This document shows positions 25,329 through 34,100 of a stretch of DNA of 64,000 nt, one piece after another. Source of the stretch: JAHRVQ01 sp029941905 (lineage in GTDB: Bacteria; Pseudomonadota; Gammaproteobacteria; Pseudomonadales; Azotimanducaceae); the NCBI GenBank assembly GCA_029941905.1, contig JAPYTQ010000002.1, forward strand, positions 167,853 through 231,852, read 5' to 3'. The notes beneath the pieces are model-generated. The model had not been told where the DNA came from and did no database searches. It saw only the letters and a program-made list of their open reading frames with translations. Position 1 is the stretch's first letter. Every line of letters starts with the position of its first letter. A program made the translations under genes and the position numbers.

Positions 25329-25707
25329 AGTACTCCATAGTATCTGTAAGGAACTCTTACCGACGGATCTCTTTTTGGAAAATCCCGGGTATTTCGAGTC
25401 ACTAATAGAGCGCTTTCACACAAAGCCGAGGCCCAGATATGTGCATCCGGCACACGAATGCGGGCTCACTTCTGATGCTGACCGCTCGTTCCGCTATAGC
25501 TGGTGAAACCGAAAGGCACTCGAAACGGTCCAGAAACCTTCGGACAACATCTTCCTCAGCAGAACTGACGCCAGCCATAACCTCGGTCCAGGTGATAATG
25601 CTGATTGCCTGAGCATCATATTTCGAAAACTCTACCGTGGCCTGCGCTCGCCCATTTAAGTAGTCAATTAGAATGTTGGGATCGAAAACCGCTTTCATGA
25701 GTGCCAT
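25317..25707 (-). pseudogene. VapC-type PIN-domain toxin, frameshifted
   Basis: The first frame reads AVFDPNILIDYLNGRAQ (first catalytic Asp) and ITWTEVMAGVSS (Glu), through to AERAVSIRSEPAF, then runs into unrelated residues and a stop at 25402. One base out of phase the protein continues RVPDAHIWASALCESALL and VTRNTRDFPKRDPSVRVP, the missing C-terminal half of a PIN domain with its remaining acidic residues, to a TAA near 25317. One extra base around 25450 explains everything. The antitoxin next to it is intact. Either the toxin is dead or this is a sequencing error. Confidence 0.82.
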
Positions 25708-25955
25708 TCGTCCCTGACCGAGTCTTCATAGCTGCGGCTGTCTCGAGGACAGTCCTTCCAAAGATCAAATGCGGCGTCATCCTCGAGAACAGCTCTGCGA
25801 CTGAGGTATTCGGCAACTGCCCGTCGCAACAGCTCGGCTCGCGAGACCTGATCCTTCTTGCAAAGTTTGTCCAGTGCATCAATTGAATCCTGAGGTAGAT
25901 CAGCAATAGTTCGCAATTTGGCTAACGCCTGAATGTCATCATATGACGTTATCAT
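25695..25955 (-). CDS. Ribbon-helix-helix antitoxin of the VapC-like toxin
   Basis: An 86-residue protein with a ribbon-helix-helix DNA-binding segment (LRTIADLPQDSIDALDKLCKKD, then SRAELLRRAVAEYL) and an acidic C-terminus that would bind the toxin. It overlaps the toxin start by 13 bases, the usual antitoxin-first order. It is complete, unlike the toxin. Confidence 0.8.
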   Translation of the reverse strand: MITSYDDIQALAKLRTIADLPQDSIDALDKLCKKDQVSRAELLRRAVAEYLSRRAVLEDDAAFDLWKDCPRDSRSYEDSVRDEWHS

Positions 25956-26015
25956 ATATCGTGCATTTCGACGGTCCCCGAACTATCAGTTCAATCTGTT
26001 TACCGGTACTTCAGG

Positions 26016-27296
26016 TCATTCCTTAACGACACCGGCCGCGGCCATTAACTCTGCGATGAAACCCTCGCGAACCTGCGTCGCGTGGCTTTCGATTGCCTGG
26101 CATTCATCATTGCTGAACCCCAGGTTACCCAATACTTCCTTGTTCGCTTCTCCCAACACCGGTGGGTCACCTTTAACGCTGCCGGGTGTCTCACTCAACG
26201 TCACGAGATTGCCCACGGTCTTTTTGCTGCCGAGACCAGGTATCTGCACCGTGGTGAAATAGTTATTCACGATACACTGCTCGTCTTCCAGCACCTCATG
26301 CCACGCGCGGGCCCGTTCCCAGATGATCTCCGGCTGGGTTCGAAAAAAGTCCTCCCAATCCTGCGTCGTTTTCATCGCGAATATATCGACCAGTTTATTG
26401 CGTACTTCAATAGAATCGTCCTCCGTAATACCTTCTCCCAGACGTTGACCCGGCGTCTGGAAACGGGGATCAACCGCAAGCTCCCAGGCTTCAGCAAAAA
26501 TACAAAACGCATCCCAGGCTTCCTGGTCCATCGTCTGGGCTAACATGATGGCACCATCATCTTTGGTGCGATAGACACCATAGGGTCCACGGATATTGCC
26601 GTGATGATTTCCATCCCGGGTCAGTTTTGCACGGGTCATACTGACGTGGGTCAGCTCCCATTGTTGCAGCCAGAGCGCCGTACCCAGCGCACTGGTCTGA
26701 ACCCGCTGGCCTGTGCCATATCGCTCACGCGCCAGTAGTGCGGTCATTACGCCCAGAGCAAGCTGCATGGCGCCAGCCGTGTCGATAACGACCGCACCGG
26801 GCAAAGACGGTTCGCGGTCTGCATAACCCGTGTGATTGACCAGCCCTCCTCTGGTAGCCGCAACACCATCCAACATGGCCTTGCCAGAATCGGGACCCAA
26901 CGGGCCGAACCCGTTAACCGAAGCGTATATCAAATCAGGATACTTTTCGTGTAGCTGGTCGTACCCGAGACCCATCTTCAGCAATGCCGGTTCACGGTAG
27001 TTCGTTAAAAATACGTCTGCATTTTCCAACAATCCATATAAGGCGCGAAGACCGACATCGGTTGCCATATCAATACAGACAGATCGTTTACCCCGGTTAA
27101 CAGCCACAAACTGGGGTCCAATCGTCCCATCCGGTGTCTCGTTGCCTCGTCCGCGTCCATATCGGCTCGCATCTCCAAGCGGTGGTTCAACCTTGATCAC
27201 TTCTGCACCCATATCTCGCAAATACAAAGCAGCGGCAGGGCCCTGCACCGCGACGGTCATTTCGACGACGGTAAATCCTTCCAGTGGTTCTGGCAT
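26016..27296 (-). CDS. Family III (CaiB/BaiF) CoA-transferase, single, Asp present
   Basis: A 426-residue CoA-transferase, which moves CoA from one acyl-CoA to a carboxylic acid through an Asp-anhydride intermediate. The N-terminal LRDMGAEVIKVEPPLGD, the RGKRSVCIDM segment and the RERYGTGQ loop are family marks. The catalytic Asp aligns with D172 in AVVIDTAGAM. It stands alone, without an Asp-lacking partner beside it, and is divergent from the crotonase at 27467. Substrate unknown. Confidence 0.9.
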   Translation of the reverse strand: MPEPLEGFTVVEMTVAVQGPAAALYLRDMGAEVIKVEPPLGDASRYGRGRGNETPDGTIGPQFVAVNRGKRSVCIDMATDVGLRALYGLLENADVFLTNYREPALLKMGLGYDQLHEKYPDLIYASVNGFGPLGPDSGKAMLDGVAATRGGLVNHTGYADREPSLPGAVVIDTAGAMQLALGVMTALLARERYGTGQRVQTSALGTALWLQQWELTHVSMTRAKLTRDGNHHGNIRGPYGVYRTKDDGAIMLAQTMDQEAWDAFCIFAEAWELAVDPRFQTPGQRLGEGITEDDSIEVRNKLVDIFAMKTTQDWEDFFRTQPEIIWERARAWHEVLEDEQCIVNNYFTTVQIPGLGSKKTVGNLVTLSETPGSVKGDPPVLGEANKEVLGNLGFSNDECQAIESHATQVREGFIAELMAAAGVVKE

Positions 27297-27466
27297 ATCA
27301 ATTCTTCCAGGTTGTTCTTATTCTCAAGAAGCAAGCATGCCAAAAAACACGCCAGATTAAAAAGCCTTCCCGTTGAGTTAATTCTTCTTCAAAAAAACCA
27401 GACTTGCTTAACGTGCTATCTATACAGGACACTACACTCGTACTTTCAGGTTACTAAGGGTAGATT

Positions 27467-28492
27467 GTGTCGGGATCGCTACAAGTCGTTGATTTTTCGG
27501 GGTTGCAAGCCTTGATGATGGAACCGAACTGGGCCGATGTAAATCCTGGCAGCCTCGCCCTTGCCGTCGAACTTCCGAAACAAACCCTAACGAAGACTCA
27601 GGTGGCAAGGGTAGAACACTGGATTTATCGTCAACCAGTGCCTGTAATAGGCATTGCACGGCACAACAATCAGTCAAGCCTTTCCAGAAGCGTGGACATT
27701 CTCGTATTCAACGATGATGACAAAATCACCGTTATGGAGAAAATCTCACAAAACCCACAAGCATCTGCGGTGTTGGTGCAGGTTATTCGCAGCACTTTGG
27801 CATTGTCGATACCTGAGGCACTTGCGATGGAATCCCTTGCCTATTCGACATTACAAGGTGGCAAAGAATTTGCCCGTTGGCTGCAGACTTACCGCTCAGG
27901 TCGAGCAGGCAAGGCGGGAGTGCAGATCAATGACCCTGCCGCCAGGGTAGAAAGAAATGATAATCAATTGACTATTGTTCTTAACACACCCCAAAACAGG
28001 AACGCACTGTCGACCAAGATGCGTGATGCCCTCTCGGAAGCCTTTAAGCTGGTGATCCTTGATCCGTCGATTGAACAGGTGCATGTGTCCGGCAATGGGC
28101 CTTGTTTCAGCGCAGGTGGTGACCTGTCGGAATTCGGCGAGACTACTGATCATGCACTGGCACATCAAATCAGGTTGCTACGTATGCCAGCACAATATCT
28201 GGCCCAGAAAGCTGATCGCTACACCTTCCACCTGCACGGTGCCTGTATTGGAGCCGGTCTGGAAATGCCTGCCTTTGCCGGAAAAATTAAAGCATCTCCT
28301 GATACTTTTTTTCATCTACCAGAGGTTGGCATGGGATTGGTACCTGGTGCGGGTGGCTGCGTTAGCATTCCGCGGAGAATTGGCCGACAGAGGACGAATT
28401 TTCTGGCGATTACGGGTATGCGATTGTCAGCAGAGACAGCACTGGCCTGGGGGCTCATTGATGAAATTGCGGACCAGGCTGTAGACATTTAA
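27467..28492 (+). CDS. Enoyl-CoA hydratase-like protein with degenerate N-terminal repeat
   Basis: A 341-residue crotonase-family protein. The catalytic part is the C-terminal 190 residues: GPCFSAGGDLSEF and HGACIGAGLEMPAFA make the oxyanion hole, and both glutamates of a hydratase are present (GAGLEMP and LPEVGMGLVPGAGG). Residues 100-145 (PEALAMESLAYSTLQGGKEF, then ARWLQTYR) look like the C-terminal end of another crotonase, so the protein may be a fused or duplicated crotonase whose first copy decayed. Start is GTG behind AAGGGTAG. It heads the plus-strand CoA-transferase run. Confidence 0.8.
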   Translation: MSGSLQVVDFSGLQALMMEPNWADVNPGSLALAVELPKQTLTKTQVARVEHWIYRQPVPVIGIARHNNQSSLSRSVDILVFNDDDKITVMEKISQNPQASAVLVQVIRSTLALSIPEALAMESLAYSTLQGGKEFARWLQTYRSGRAGKAGVQINDPAARVERNDNQLTIVLNTPQNRNALSTKMRDALSEAFKLVILDPSIEQVHVSGNGPCFSAGGDLSEFGETTDHALAHQIRLLRMPAQYLAQKADRYTFHLHGACIGAGLEMPAFAGKIKASPDTFFHLPEVGMGLVPGAGGCVSIPRRIGRQRTNFLAITGMRLSAETALAWGLIDEIADQAVDI

Positions 28493-28562
28493 TATCAAAG
28501 CATCAGGCGGAGAAATTCCGATATCTGATTAATATTTTTTCGTTACAAATGCGGAGTTTATT

Positions 28563-29813
28563 ATGGCGGGCGCACTCTCACATTTTAGAATTTGTGATTT
28601 TACAGGCCAACTGGCTGGTGCAGGGGCGACTAAGTGGCTGGCGGCATTTGGCGCTGAAGTCATCAGGATAGAAGACCCGGTGAGACAGGGCCGTTGGGAC
28701 ATCCTCCGGGGTATTGGACCATTCGCCGATGATCGACGCGGTATCGATCTGGGCGGTGCTTTCAACAATCACAACACCGACAAGAAGGGCATCACCCTCA
28801 ATCTCAGAACGGACAAGGGCAAAGAGATCCTTACCGAGATTATTAAGAAATCAGATGCGGTAACGGAAAATTTTGCTGCAGGTGTGCTGGAAAAATGGGG
28901 ATTTGGTTACGAAGACCTGAAGACCATCAAACCTGACATTATCTATGTATCGAACTGCGGCTTCGGTCATGAAGGTCCCTACAGCAAGTTTAAAACATGG
29001 GGGCCTATTGTCCAGGCGGTGTCGGGCTTAACCTTCTCCTCCACCCTGCCACAACAACCACCGGCTGGCTGGGGATACTCCTACATGGATCATACGGGTG
29101 GCTACTATATGGCCATGGCAATCATGCTCGCATTACTGGAGCGAGACAAAAGCGGCAAGGGTCAATGGGTGGATCTTGCCTGTACCGAGGCAGGTCTGAG
29201 CTTAAATGGCCCGGCATTGCTGGACTGGACAGTGAACCAGCAACCCATGAGGCAGGAGGCGGGATTCAATTCCAACCGTAGCCAGTACGCGGTAATGGCA
29301 CCCCACGGTATTTATCCATGTCAGGGAGACGATGAGTGGATCGCGATTTCCTGTCGCAATGATCACGACTGGATGCAATTGTCAGCTCTCATTGACGCAG
29401 ATCTTGCAGATACCGTAAAGCAGTGGTGCAGTAGTTTTGATGCTCTGCAATACCGGCTCGATCAGCAGGATGAACTGGACGAGCATATGATGAATTGGAC
29501 CCGGGAGAGGGAAAAATTCAATCTGCAGGAACGACTACGCCACTGCGAAATACCTGTCGCCGCAGTACAGAAACCCGCGGAACGCATCGACCAGGATCCA
29601 ACCACCGGGAATTTTGGGCTCTGGCCGACAGTCACCCATTCACAGATAGGTGAGGTCAGGGTTGACGGCCTGCCTGTACATTTCTCCGAAACAGACTGGC
29701 ATATGGCAAGGGGCGCACCCTGCCTGGGCGAGCATACCGAGGAGGTACTTGTAGATCTGTTGGGAAAAACCACCGACGAGGTTACCAGGCTGCGCGAGGA
29801 AGGTGTTATATGA
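28563..29813 (+). CDS. Family III CoA-transferase, Asp-bearing partner (pair 1)
   Basis: A 416-residue CaiB/BaiF protein with WLAAFGAEVIRIEDPVRQG, DKKGITLNLRTDKGKE and RDKSGKGQWVDLACTEA. The catalytic Asp is D176 in YMDHTGGYY. Start ATG lies behind GGAG. The stop overlaps the ATG of the next gene (ATGA), and that protein lacks the Asp, so the two may form a heterodimer with a single active site. Upstream is the crotonase, downstream the amidohydrolase, all plus strand. Confidence 0.9.
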   Translation: MAGALSHFRICDFTGQLAGAGATKWLAAFGAEVIRIEDPVRQGRWDILRGIGPFADDRRGIDLGGAFNNHNTDKKGITLNLRTDKGKEILTEIIKKSDAVTENFAAGVLEKWGFGYEDLKTIKPDIIYVSNCGFGHEGPYSKFKTWGPIVQAVSGLTFSSTLPQQPPAGWGYSYMDHTGGYYMAMAIMLALLERDKSGKGQWVDLACTEAGLSLNGPALLDWTVNQQPMRQEAGFNSNRSQYAVMAPHGIYPCQGDDEWIAISCRNDHDWMQLSALIDADLADTVKQWCSSFDALQYRLDQQDELDEHMMNWTREREKFNLQERLRHCEIPVAAVQKPAERIDQDPTTGNFGLWPTVTHSQIGEVRVDGLPVHFSETDWHMARGAPCLGEHTEEVLVDLLGKTTDEVTRLREEGVI

Positions 29814-31036
29814 CGGTACTTGATGGTATTCGCGTTATAGAAATCGCCAATGAACGAATCGCTTTTGCCGGTAAGCTGCTGGGCGATATGGGCGCCGATG
29901 TGATCCTCGTTGAGCCGCCGAACGGAGACCCGGGCCGACAACTACCACCTTTTGTGGACCAGGAACCCGGGGACAATCGCAGCCTGCACTTCATGCACTA
30001 CAATACCAGCAAACGTAGTGCAGTCGTGGACTTGAATTCCACCGCAGGACAATCGACTTTTCGCGACTTGATTGGAATCGCTGACGTGCTTATTGAGTCT
30101 GAGCCAGTTAGTCGTTTATCGACACTGTCGCTGGACTATGCGGACCTTGTTGGAACCCGACCCGGGCTGATTCATGTAGCTGTCACGCCCTACGGTCGAA
30201 ACGAACCCCTGAGCGATTTGCCCGTGACCGACCTCACATTGATGGCAGCAGGTGGTCCGCCATGGAGTTGCGGATACGACGATCACTCGTTGCCCCCTAT
30301 GCGCGGCTGGGGAAACCAGGGTTACCAGACCGGCTGTCATTTTGCCTTTATGTCCATTTTGACTGCCCTGCTTCACAGGAATGTCTCGGGCGCGGGGCAA
30401 TTTATCGATGTGTCCATGACCGCCGCCTTGAATGTGACGACAGAGGCAGCCAGCTACTCCTGGCTGGTCAATCAATCTACCGTCCAACGACAAACGGGTC
30501 GTCATGCTGCGGTCAAATTGACCGGAGAGAGCCAGGTGCGCTGCGCTGATGGTCGTTATGTAAACACCGGCGTGCCACCGAGATTCCCAAAGGAATTTAA
30601 AAGCCTGCTTAACTGGATGAAAGAAATAGGTCTTAGTGAGGACTTTCCTGAGGTGATCTTCCTGGAAATGGGTGCAGCCTGGGATGGGCCTTTTGACCTG
30701 TCGATGATCGGGGAAGACGAAACAATTACAGCAATCTTTATGGCGGGTCGGCAGGCACTGGTGAAAATCGCTAATTCTGTTGGCGCATACGAATTCTTCA
30801 CAGGTTGTCAGCAGGCAGGTTTATCTGTCGGTTTGATTTATTCCCCTGAAGAGGCTTTCGAGGATGAACATTTCAAGGCGCGGGGATTCCAGGTCAGTGT
30901 AGAACACGACGACCTGGATAGGACCGTGATCTATCCGGGTGCTCCTTACAGGCTGCCCCAAAGTCCCTGGTCTATCAGTCGCCGTGCACCGCACCTTGGT
31001 GAGCATACTGAAGAGATTATGGCATTGATACAATAG
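29810..31036 (+). CDS. Family III CoA-transferase, Asp-less partner (pair 1)
   Basis: A 408-residue CaiB/BaiF protein: KLLGDMGADVILVEPPNGD, KRSAVVDLNSTAG, and RNVSGAGQFIDVSM. Where active members have Asp, alignment by eye puts Tyr172 (GNQGYQTGCHF), so it should not form the acyl-enzyme anhydride by itself. It overlaps the Asp-bearing gene by four bases. The IESEPVSRL and TDLTLMAAGG segments match the first domains of the two fused proteins in this window, so it belongs to the same Asp-less branch. Confidence 0.85.
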   Translation: MTVLDGIRVIEIANERIAFAGKLLGDMGADVILVEPPNGDPGRQLPPFVDQEPGDNRSLHFMHYNTSKRSAVVDLNSTAGQSTFRDLIGIADVLIESEPVSRLSTLSLDYADLVGTRPGLIHVAVTPYGRNEPLSDLPVTDLTLMAAGGPPWSCGYDDHSLPPMRGWGNQGYQTGCHFAFMSILTALLHRNVSGAGQFIDVSMTAALNVTTEAASYSWLVNQSTVQRQTGRHAAVKLTGESQVRCADGRYVNTGVPPRFPKEFKSLLNWMKEIGLSEDFPEVIFLEMGAAWDGPFDLSMIGEDETITAIFMAGRQALVKIANSVGAYEFFTGCQQAGLSVGLIYSPEEAFEDEHFKARGFQVSVEHDDLDRTVIYPGAPYRLPQSPWSISRRAPHLGEHTEEIMALIQ

Positions 31037-31045
31037 GAATCCCTT

Positions 31046-32218
31046 ATGAAAACTCTACATCGACTTCCCTACGATGGCGCTGTCGACGCAGATGGTCACC
31101 TTATGGAGCCGCCAGATTTGTGGGAGCGATACATCGATCCTGAATATCGGGATCGGGCGATAAGGGTACGTCAGGATGATGAGGGGTTTGAGTATCTTGA
31201 GCTTGACGGTAAACCGTCGAAGCTTATCGGCAAAGGGATGCTTGCAGCCACCGGGTTTATGGATCGTGTCGGAGGGATCGTCTATGAGAGAGAAACCAAG
31301 ACCGGCATGAAATACGTCGATGACGCACCACTTGGCGGAATGGACCCGGAAGAGAGAATTATACGTCTCGATAAAGAGAATCTCGATGCGGTAATTTTAT
31401 ACCCTACTTTGGGTGTACTCTGGATTGCGGAGTGTGAGGATGAAACACTCACCCAGGCATACATTCGTGCGTATAACCGTTTTATCGTAGAATTCTGTGC
31501 TGACTCAAACGCTCGTCTCGTTCCGGTGGCGCAGCTTTCACTGGGTGATCCTGAAGCGGCTGAAACAGAACTATACCGTGCAGCGCAGGATGGTGTGAAA
31601 GGTGTTTGGGTGCCGCCGTTTACACACACGCGCAAACCCCTGGGTGATCCCGCACACGATCGGGTCTTCGCGGCTATTGAAGAACTGGGACTGCCGCTGG
31701 GAATCCACCCTAGTTTTGAACCAAAATGGGCCGGTCCTGGACGCTTTGGCCCCTACACAAGCGGGAAGTTTTCATTTTTCATTAACGTGACCGCGCCTGA
31801 CGCGGTGCGACACGCATTTACATCATTGTTTCAGTATGGAACCCTGGAGAAGTTTCCGAAGCTCAATATAGTTATTCTTGAATCCGGCGCGGGTTGGATT
31901 AGTCATTGGCTTGACCGGATGGATACCGTCTATAACTCACCACAGGGCAGGAACGTCCGACGCCTGATGCCTGAACCCCCGAGTTTTTACTTCAAACGCC
32001 AGTGCTATATTTCGGGAGACCCTGATGAAACAGGGCTGGCTCCTATCATCACTCATGTGGGGCAGGATCGGTTCTTCTGGGCATCAGACTTCCCACACCC
32101 CGACCACCCGCCGAATTACATCCCTGAATTGACACGGCTGGTCGGGCAGCTACCGGAATCTGCGAGGGCACCGCTACTCGGAGAAAACGTCTCTCGTTTG
32201 TTTAGCATTGACCTCTAA
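31046..32218 (+). CDS. Amidohydrolase-family protein, ACMSD-like
   Basis: A 390-residue TIM-barrel metal-dependent hydrolase or decarboxylase of the amidohydrolase-2 type. DADGHLMEPPDLW is the N-terminal metal motif, GIHPSF the mid-barrel histidine, ESGAGWISHWLDRMD a conserved helix, and WASDFPHPDHP the C-terminal metal-ligand Asp. Members decarboxylate or hydrolyse aromatic or cyclic acids. It follows the CoA-transferase pair by nine bases, so it is in the same operon. Confidence 0.86.
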   Translation: MKTLHRLPYDGAVDADGHLMEPPDLWERYIDPEYRDRAIRVRQDDEGFEYLELDGKPSKLIGKGMLAATGFMDRVGGIVYERETKTGMKYVDDAPLGGMDPEERIIRLDKENLDAVILYPTLGVLWIAECEDETLTQAYIRAYNRFIVEFCADSNARLVPVAQLSLGDPEAAETELYRAAQDGVKGVWVPPFTHTRKPLGDPAHDRVFAAIEELGLPLGIHPSFEPKWAGPGRFGPYTSGKFSFFINVTAPDAVRHAFTSLFQYGTLEKFPKLNIVILESGAGWISHWLDRMDTVYNSPQGRNVRRLMPEPPSFYFKRQCYISGDPDETGLAPIITHVGQDRFFWASDFPHPDHPPNYIPELTRLVGQLPESARAPLLGENVSRLFSIDL

Positions 32219-32373
32219 CTGGGATGAAAGGCCAACACGGGAAAACATCCTACAATGACAACCCATTATCGCCGCTTCGTTGACGTCGATATCGATGGTA
32301 GCACGGGTTGAAAACCTACAAGTCCAAATCCGGGTAGCGCTTATTATTCTGCAAAACACCCGGACTTGTATCC

Positions 32374-33297
32374 ATGAAAAACTTCAAGAAACACTTTCTG
32401 CTGCTGGCATTGCTGCTGATTTGCCATATCCCGATGTCACGTTCAGCCGAGGCAGAGCCTTCAGCCCAGAGAGAGCCTTCAGCCCAGAGAGAGCCTTCAG
32501 CCCAGAGAGAGCCTGCTTTGCTCCTGGCCAATGTCTATCAGCGGGATATCAAGCTTGCTGACTACTGGATCAGTGAAAAGCTCGACGGGGTGCGGGCTTA
32601 CTGGGACGGAAAGCACCTTGTCTCGCGGCAGGGTCACTGGTTTAACGCGCCGGAATGGTTCCTGGCTGGATTTCCACCAATACCTTTAGATGGTGAACTG
32701 TGGATGGGACGTAACCAATTTGAAATCGTCTCGGGCGCCGTCCGTAAACAAACGCCTGATGCGGCTCAGTGGCAAAAGATCCGGTTTATGGTTTTTGACA
32801 TCCCCAACCATGGCGGCACATTTAATCAACGCGTAGAGGCCATGAAAAAACTGCCTGCTTCACCCTATCTCAACGTTGTTAAACAATACAAGCTCGTCAC
32901 ACCGGCGTCGCTTGAAAATGAACTGGATCAAAAAATTTCCCAGGGTGGGGAAGGCCTGATGTTGCATCGAGGCGCATCCTACTACCAGACAGGAAGAAGT
33001 GATGATTTACTGAAGTTCAAACGCTATCAGGACGCCGAAGCCAGGGTGATCGCCCACATGCCGGGTAACGGGAAGTTCACCGGACTGCTTGGCTCACTAT
33101 TGCTGGAAACACCTCAGGGATTGCAATTCAAGGTGGGTACAGGTTTTACTAACGAGATTCGCAGGCAGCCGCCCCCGATTGGTACTATTGTGACCTATAA
33201 GTACTTCGGCAAGACCGCCAACGGCGTACCAAGGTTCGCCAGTTTTCTACGCACCAGACCAGAATTCCAGGACACCTTTACCCTCCAGATCCAGTGA
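32374..33297 (+). CDS. Periplasmic ATP-dependent DNA ligase (LigE-type)
   Basis: A 307-residue ligase. A signal peptide (residues 1-25) precedes a spacer with three EPSAQR repeats, then the nucleotidyltransferase domain. Motif I is EKLDGVRAYWDG with Lys69 as the AMP-accepting residue; PLDGELWMGR, MVFDIPNHG, GEGLMLHRG and LLKFKRYQDAEA are motifs III to V. A small OB fold ends the protein. LigE enzymes are exported and seal nicks; a role in DNA uptake has been suggested. The EPSAQR repeats come from an 18-base tandem repeat. Confidence 0.87.
   Translation: MKNFKKHFLLLALLLICHIPMSRSAEAEPSAQREPSAQREPSAQREPALLLANVYQRDIKLADYWISEKLDGVRAYWDGKHLVSRQGHWFNAPEWFLAGFPPIPLDGELWMGRNQFEIVSGAVRKQTPDAAQWQKIRFMVFDIPNHGGTFNQRVEAMKKLPASPYLNVVKQYKLVTPASLENELDQKISQGGEGLMLHRGASYYQTGRSDDLLKFKRYQDAEARVIAHMPGNGKFTGLLGSLLLETPQGLQFKVGTGFTNEIRRQPPPIGTIVTYKYFGKTANGVPRFASFLRTRPEFQDTFTLQIQ
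32455..32514 (+). repeat. 18-base tandem repeat in the ligase gene
   Basis: Three units of GAGCCTTCAGCCCAGAGA, followed by GAGCCT, code for the EPSAQR spacer behind the signal peptide. Identical units and frame-neutral length point to recent slippage; copy number may vary between strains. Confidence 0.85.
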
Positions 33298-33513
33298 GTT
33301 CCCAATTGCAGTCATTCGCATCTGGCGCCATATCCACCAGGTACAGTGTGATCGCCGCACTTTCTGTCATCACGCGTCCATCGGGTAAGAATCTTTAATC
33401 CCGAAGGCACCATAATCCAAATACTCTACCTCGTATTCGATGGCGGCAAGCGCGAACATGGCCTCGGTAATGGCAGAACCGGCGCCTTGGCTGCGTATAG
33501 TTTGTAGGTTATT
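33278..33513 (-). pseudogene. Remnant of a glutathione S-transferase N-terminal domain
   Basis: No complete frame exists, but the minus strand carries the pieces of a GST thioredoxin fold in three phases: ITYKLYAAKAP, then AGSAITEAMFALAAIEYEVEYLDYGAFG, then LPDGRVMTESAAITLYLVDMAPDA. The last matches the glutathione-binding ESAAI helix. At least two frameshifts separate them, no start codon remains, and the C-terminal domain is absent. The last piece runs into the ligase gene end. Decayed. Confidence 0.7.
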
Positions 33514-33521
33514 TTTTTATG

Positions 33522-34046
33522 TCAGTCCCGGCAACCTTCAAGATTTTCAAGCAATGAATCAAGAAATGCCTCTGTGTGCGGCATGATATCCGGGTGAGCG
33601 CGGATTTGTGATTCCGTTAGCCAGAGTATCTCATCGACTTCTTCCAGGTTTGCTCTCACCTCGGTCGACAGCAATTCTGCATGCCAACCCCATAAGGTTA
33701 ACGACCGTTCCCGGGAGACAAAATGCCAGACCTGCGTGCGAGGCAGCACATCAACCCCAACCTCTTCCTTCATCTCTCTTTTGGCAGTTTCAGACTGGGA
33801 TTCTTCTTTTTCAATTCCTCCTCCGGGGAAACAAACTTTTAGAGGCGCAGCAACGGTCGCACTGCGACGGATTAAGAGCCAGTGTCCGTCTTCTCGCTGG
33901 CAACCAACGATAACACCATGAAGATGTCCATCAGCCTGAATTGTTCTTTGTTGATTCACAAGTTGAAGTCTACCGAATTCAGCAAGCAAAAACTTTTGCT
34001 GGTGCCCTTGATGCCAGTCTCCGATTTTGCCAATTTGGATTGCCAA
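33522..34046 (-). CDS. Nudix hydrolase
   Basis: A 174-residue hydrolase with a complete Nudix box, GGIEKEESQSETAK then REMKEEVGV (pattern G-x5-E-x7-RE-x2-EE). Nudix enzymes cleave nucleoside diphosphate derivatives, CoA among them; which one cannot be told. An N-terminal 40 residues precede the fold. The start is a TTG at 34046 with no good binding site, so the true start may differ. The GST remnant lies just downstream. Confidence 0.82.
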   Translation of the reverse strand: MAIQIGKIGDWHQGHQQKFLLAEFGRLQLVNQQRTIQADGHLHGVIVGCQREDGHWLLIRRSATVAAPLKVCFPGGGIEKEESQSETAKREMKEEVGVDVLPRTQVWHFVSRERSLTLWGWHAELLSTEVRANLEEVDEILWLTESQIRAHPDIMPHTEAFLDSLLENLEGCRD

Positions 34047-34100
34047 ACAGGAAGAAGCATGATTTAGTTTCTTATTGCCAGCATTGATAAAGGAGGAATC

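Noticed and set aside
32455..32514. CRISPR-like spaced repeats
   Set aside because: The units are adjacent without spacers and in frame inside a coding region.
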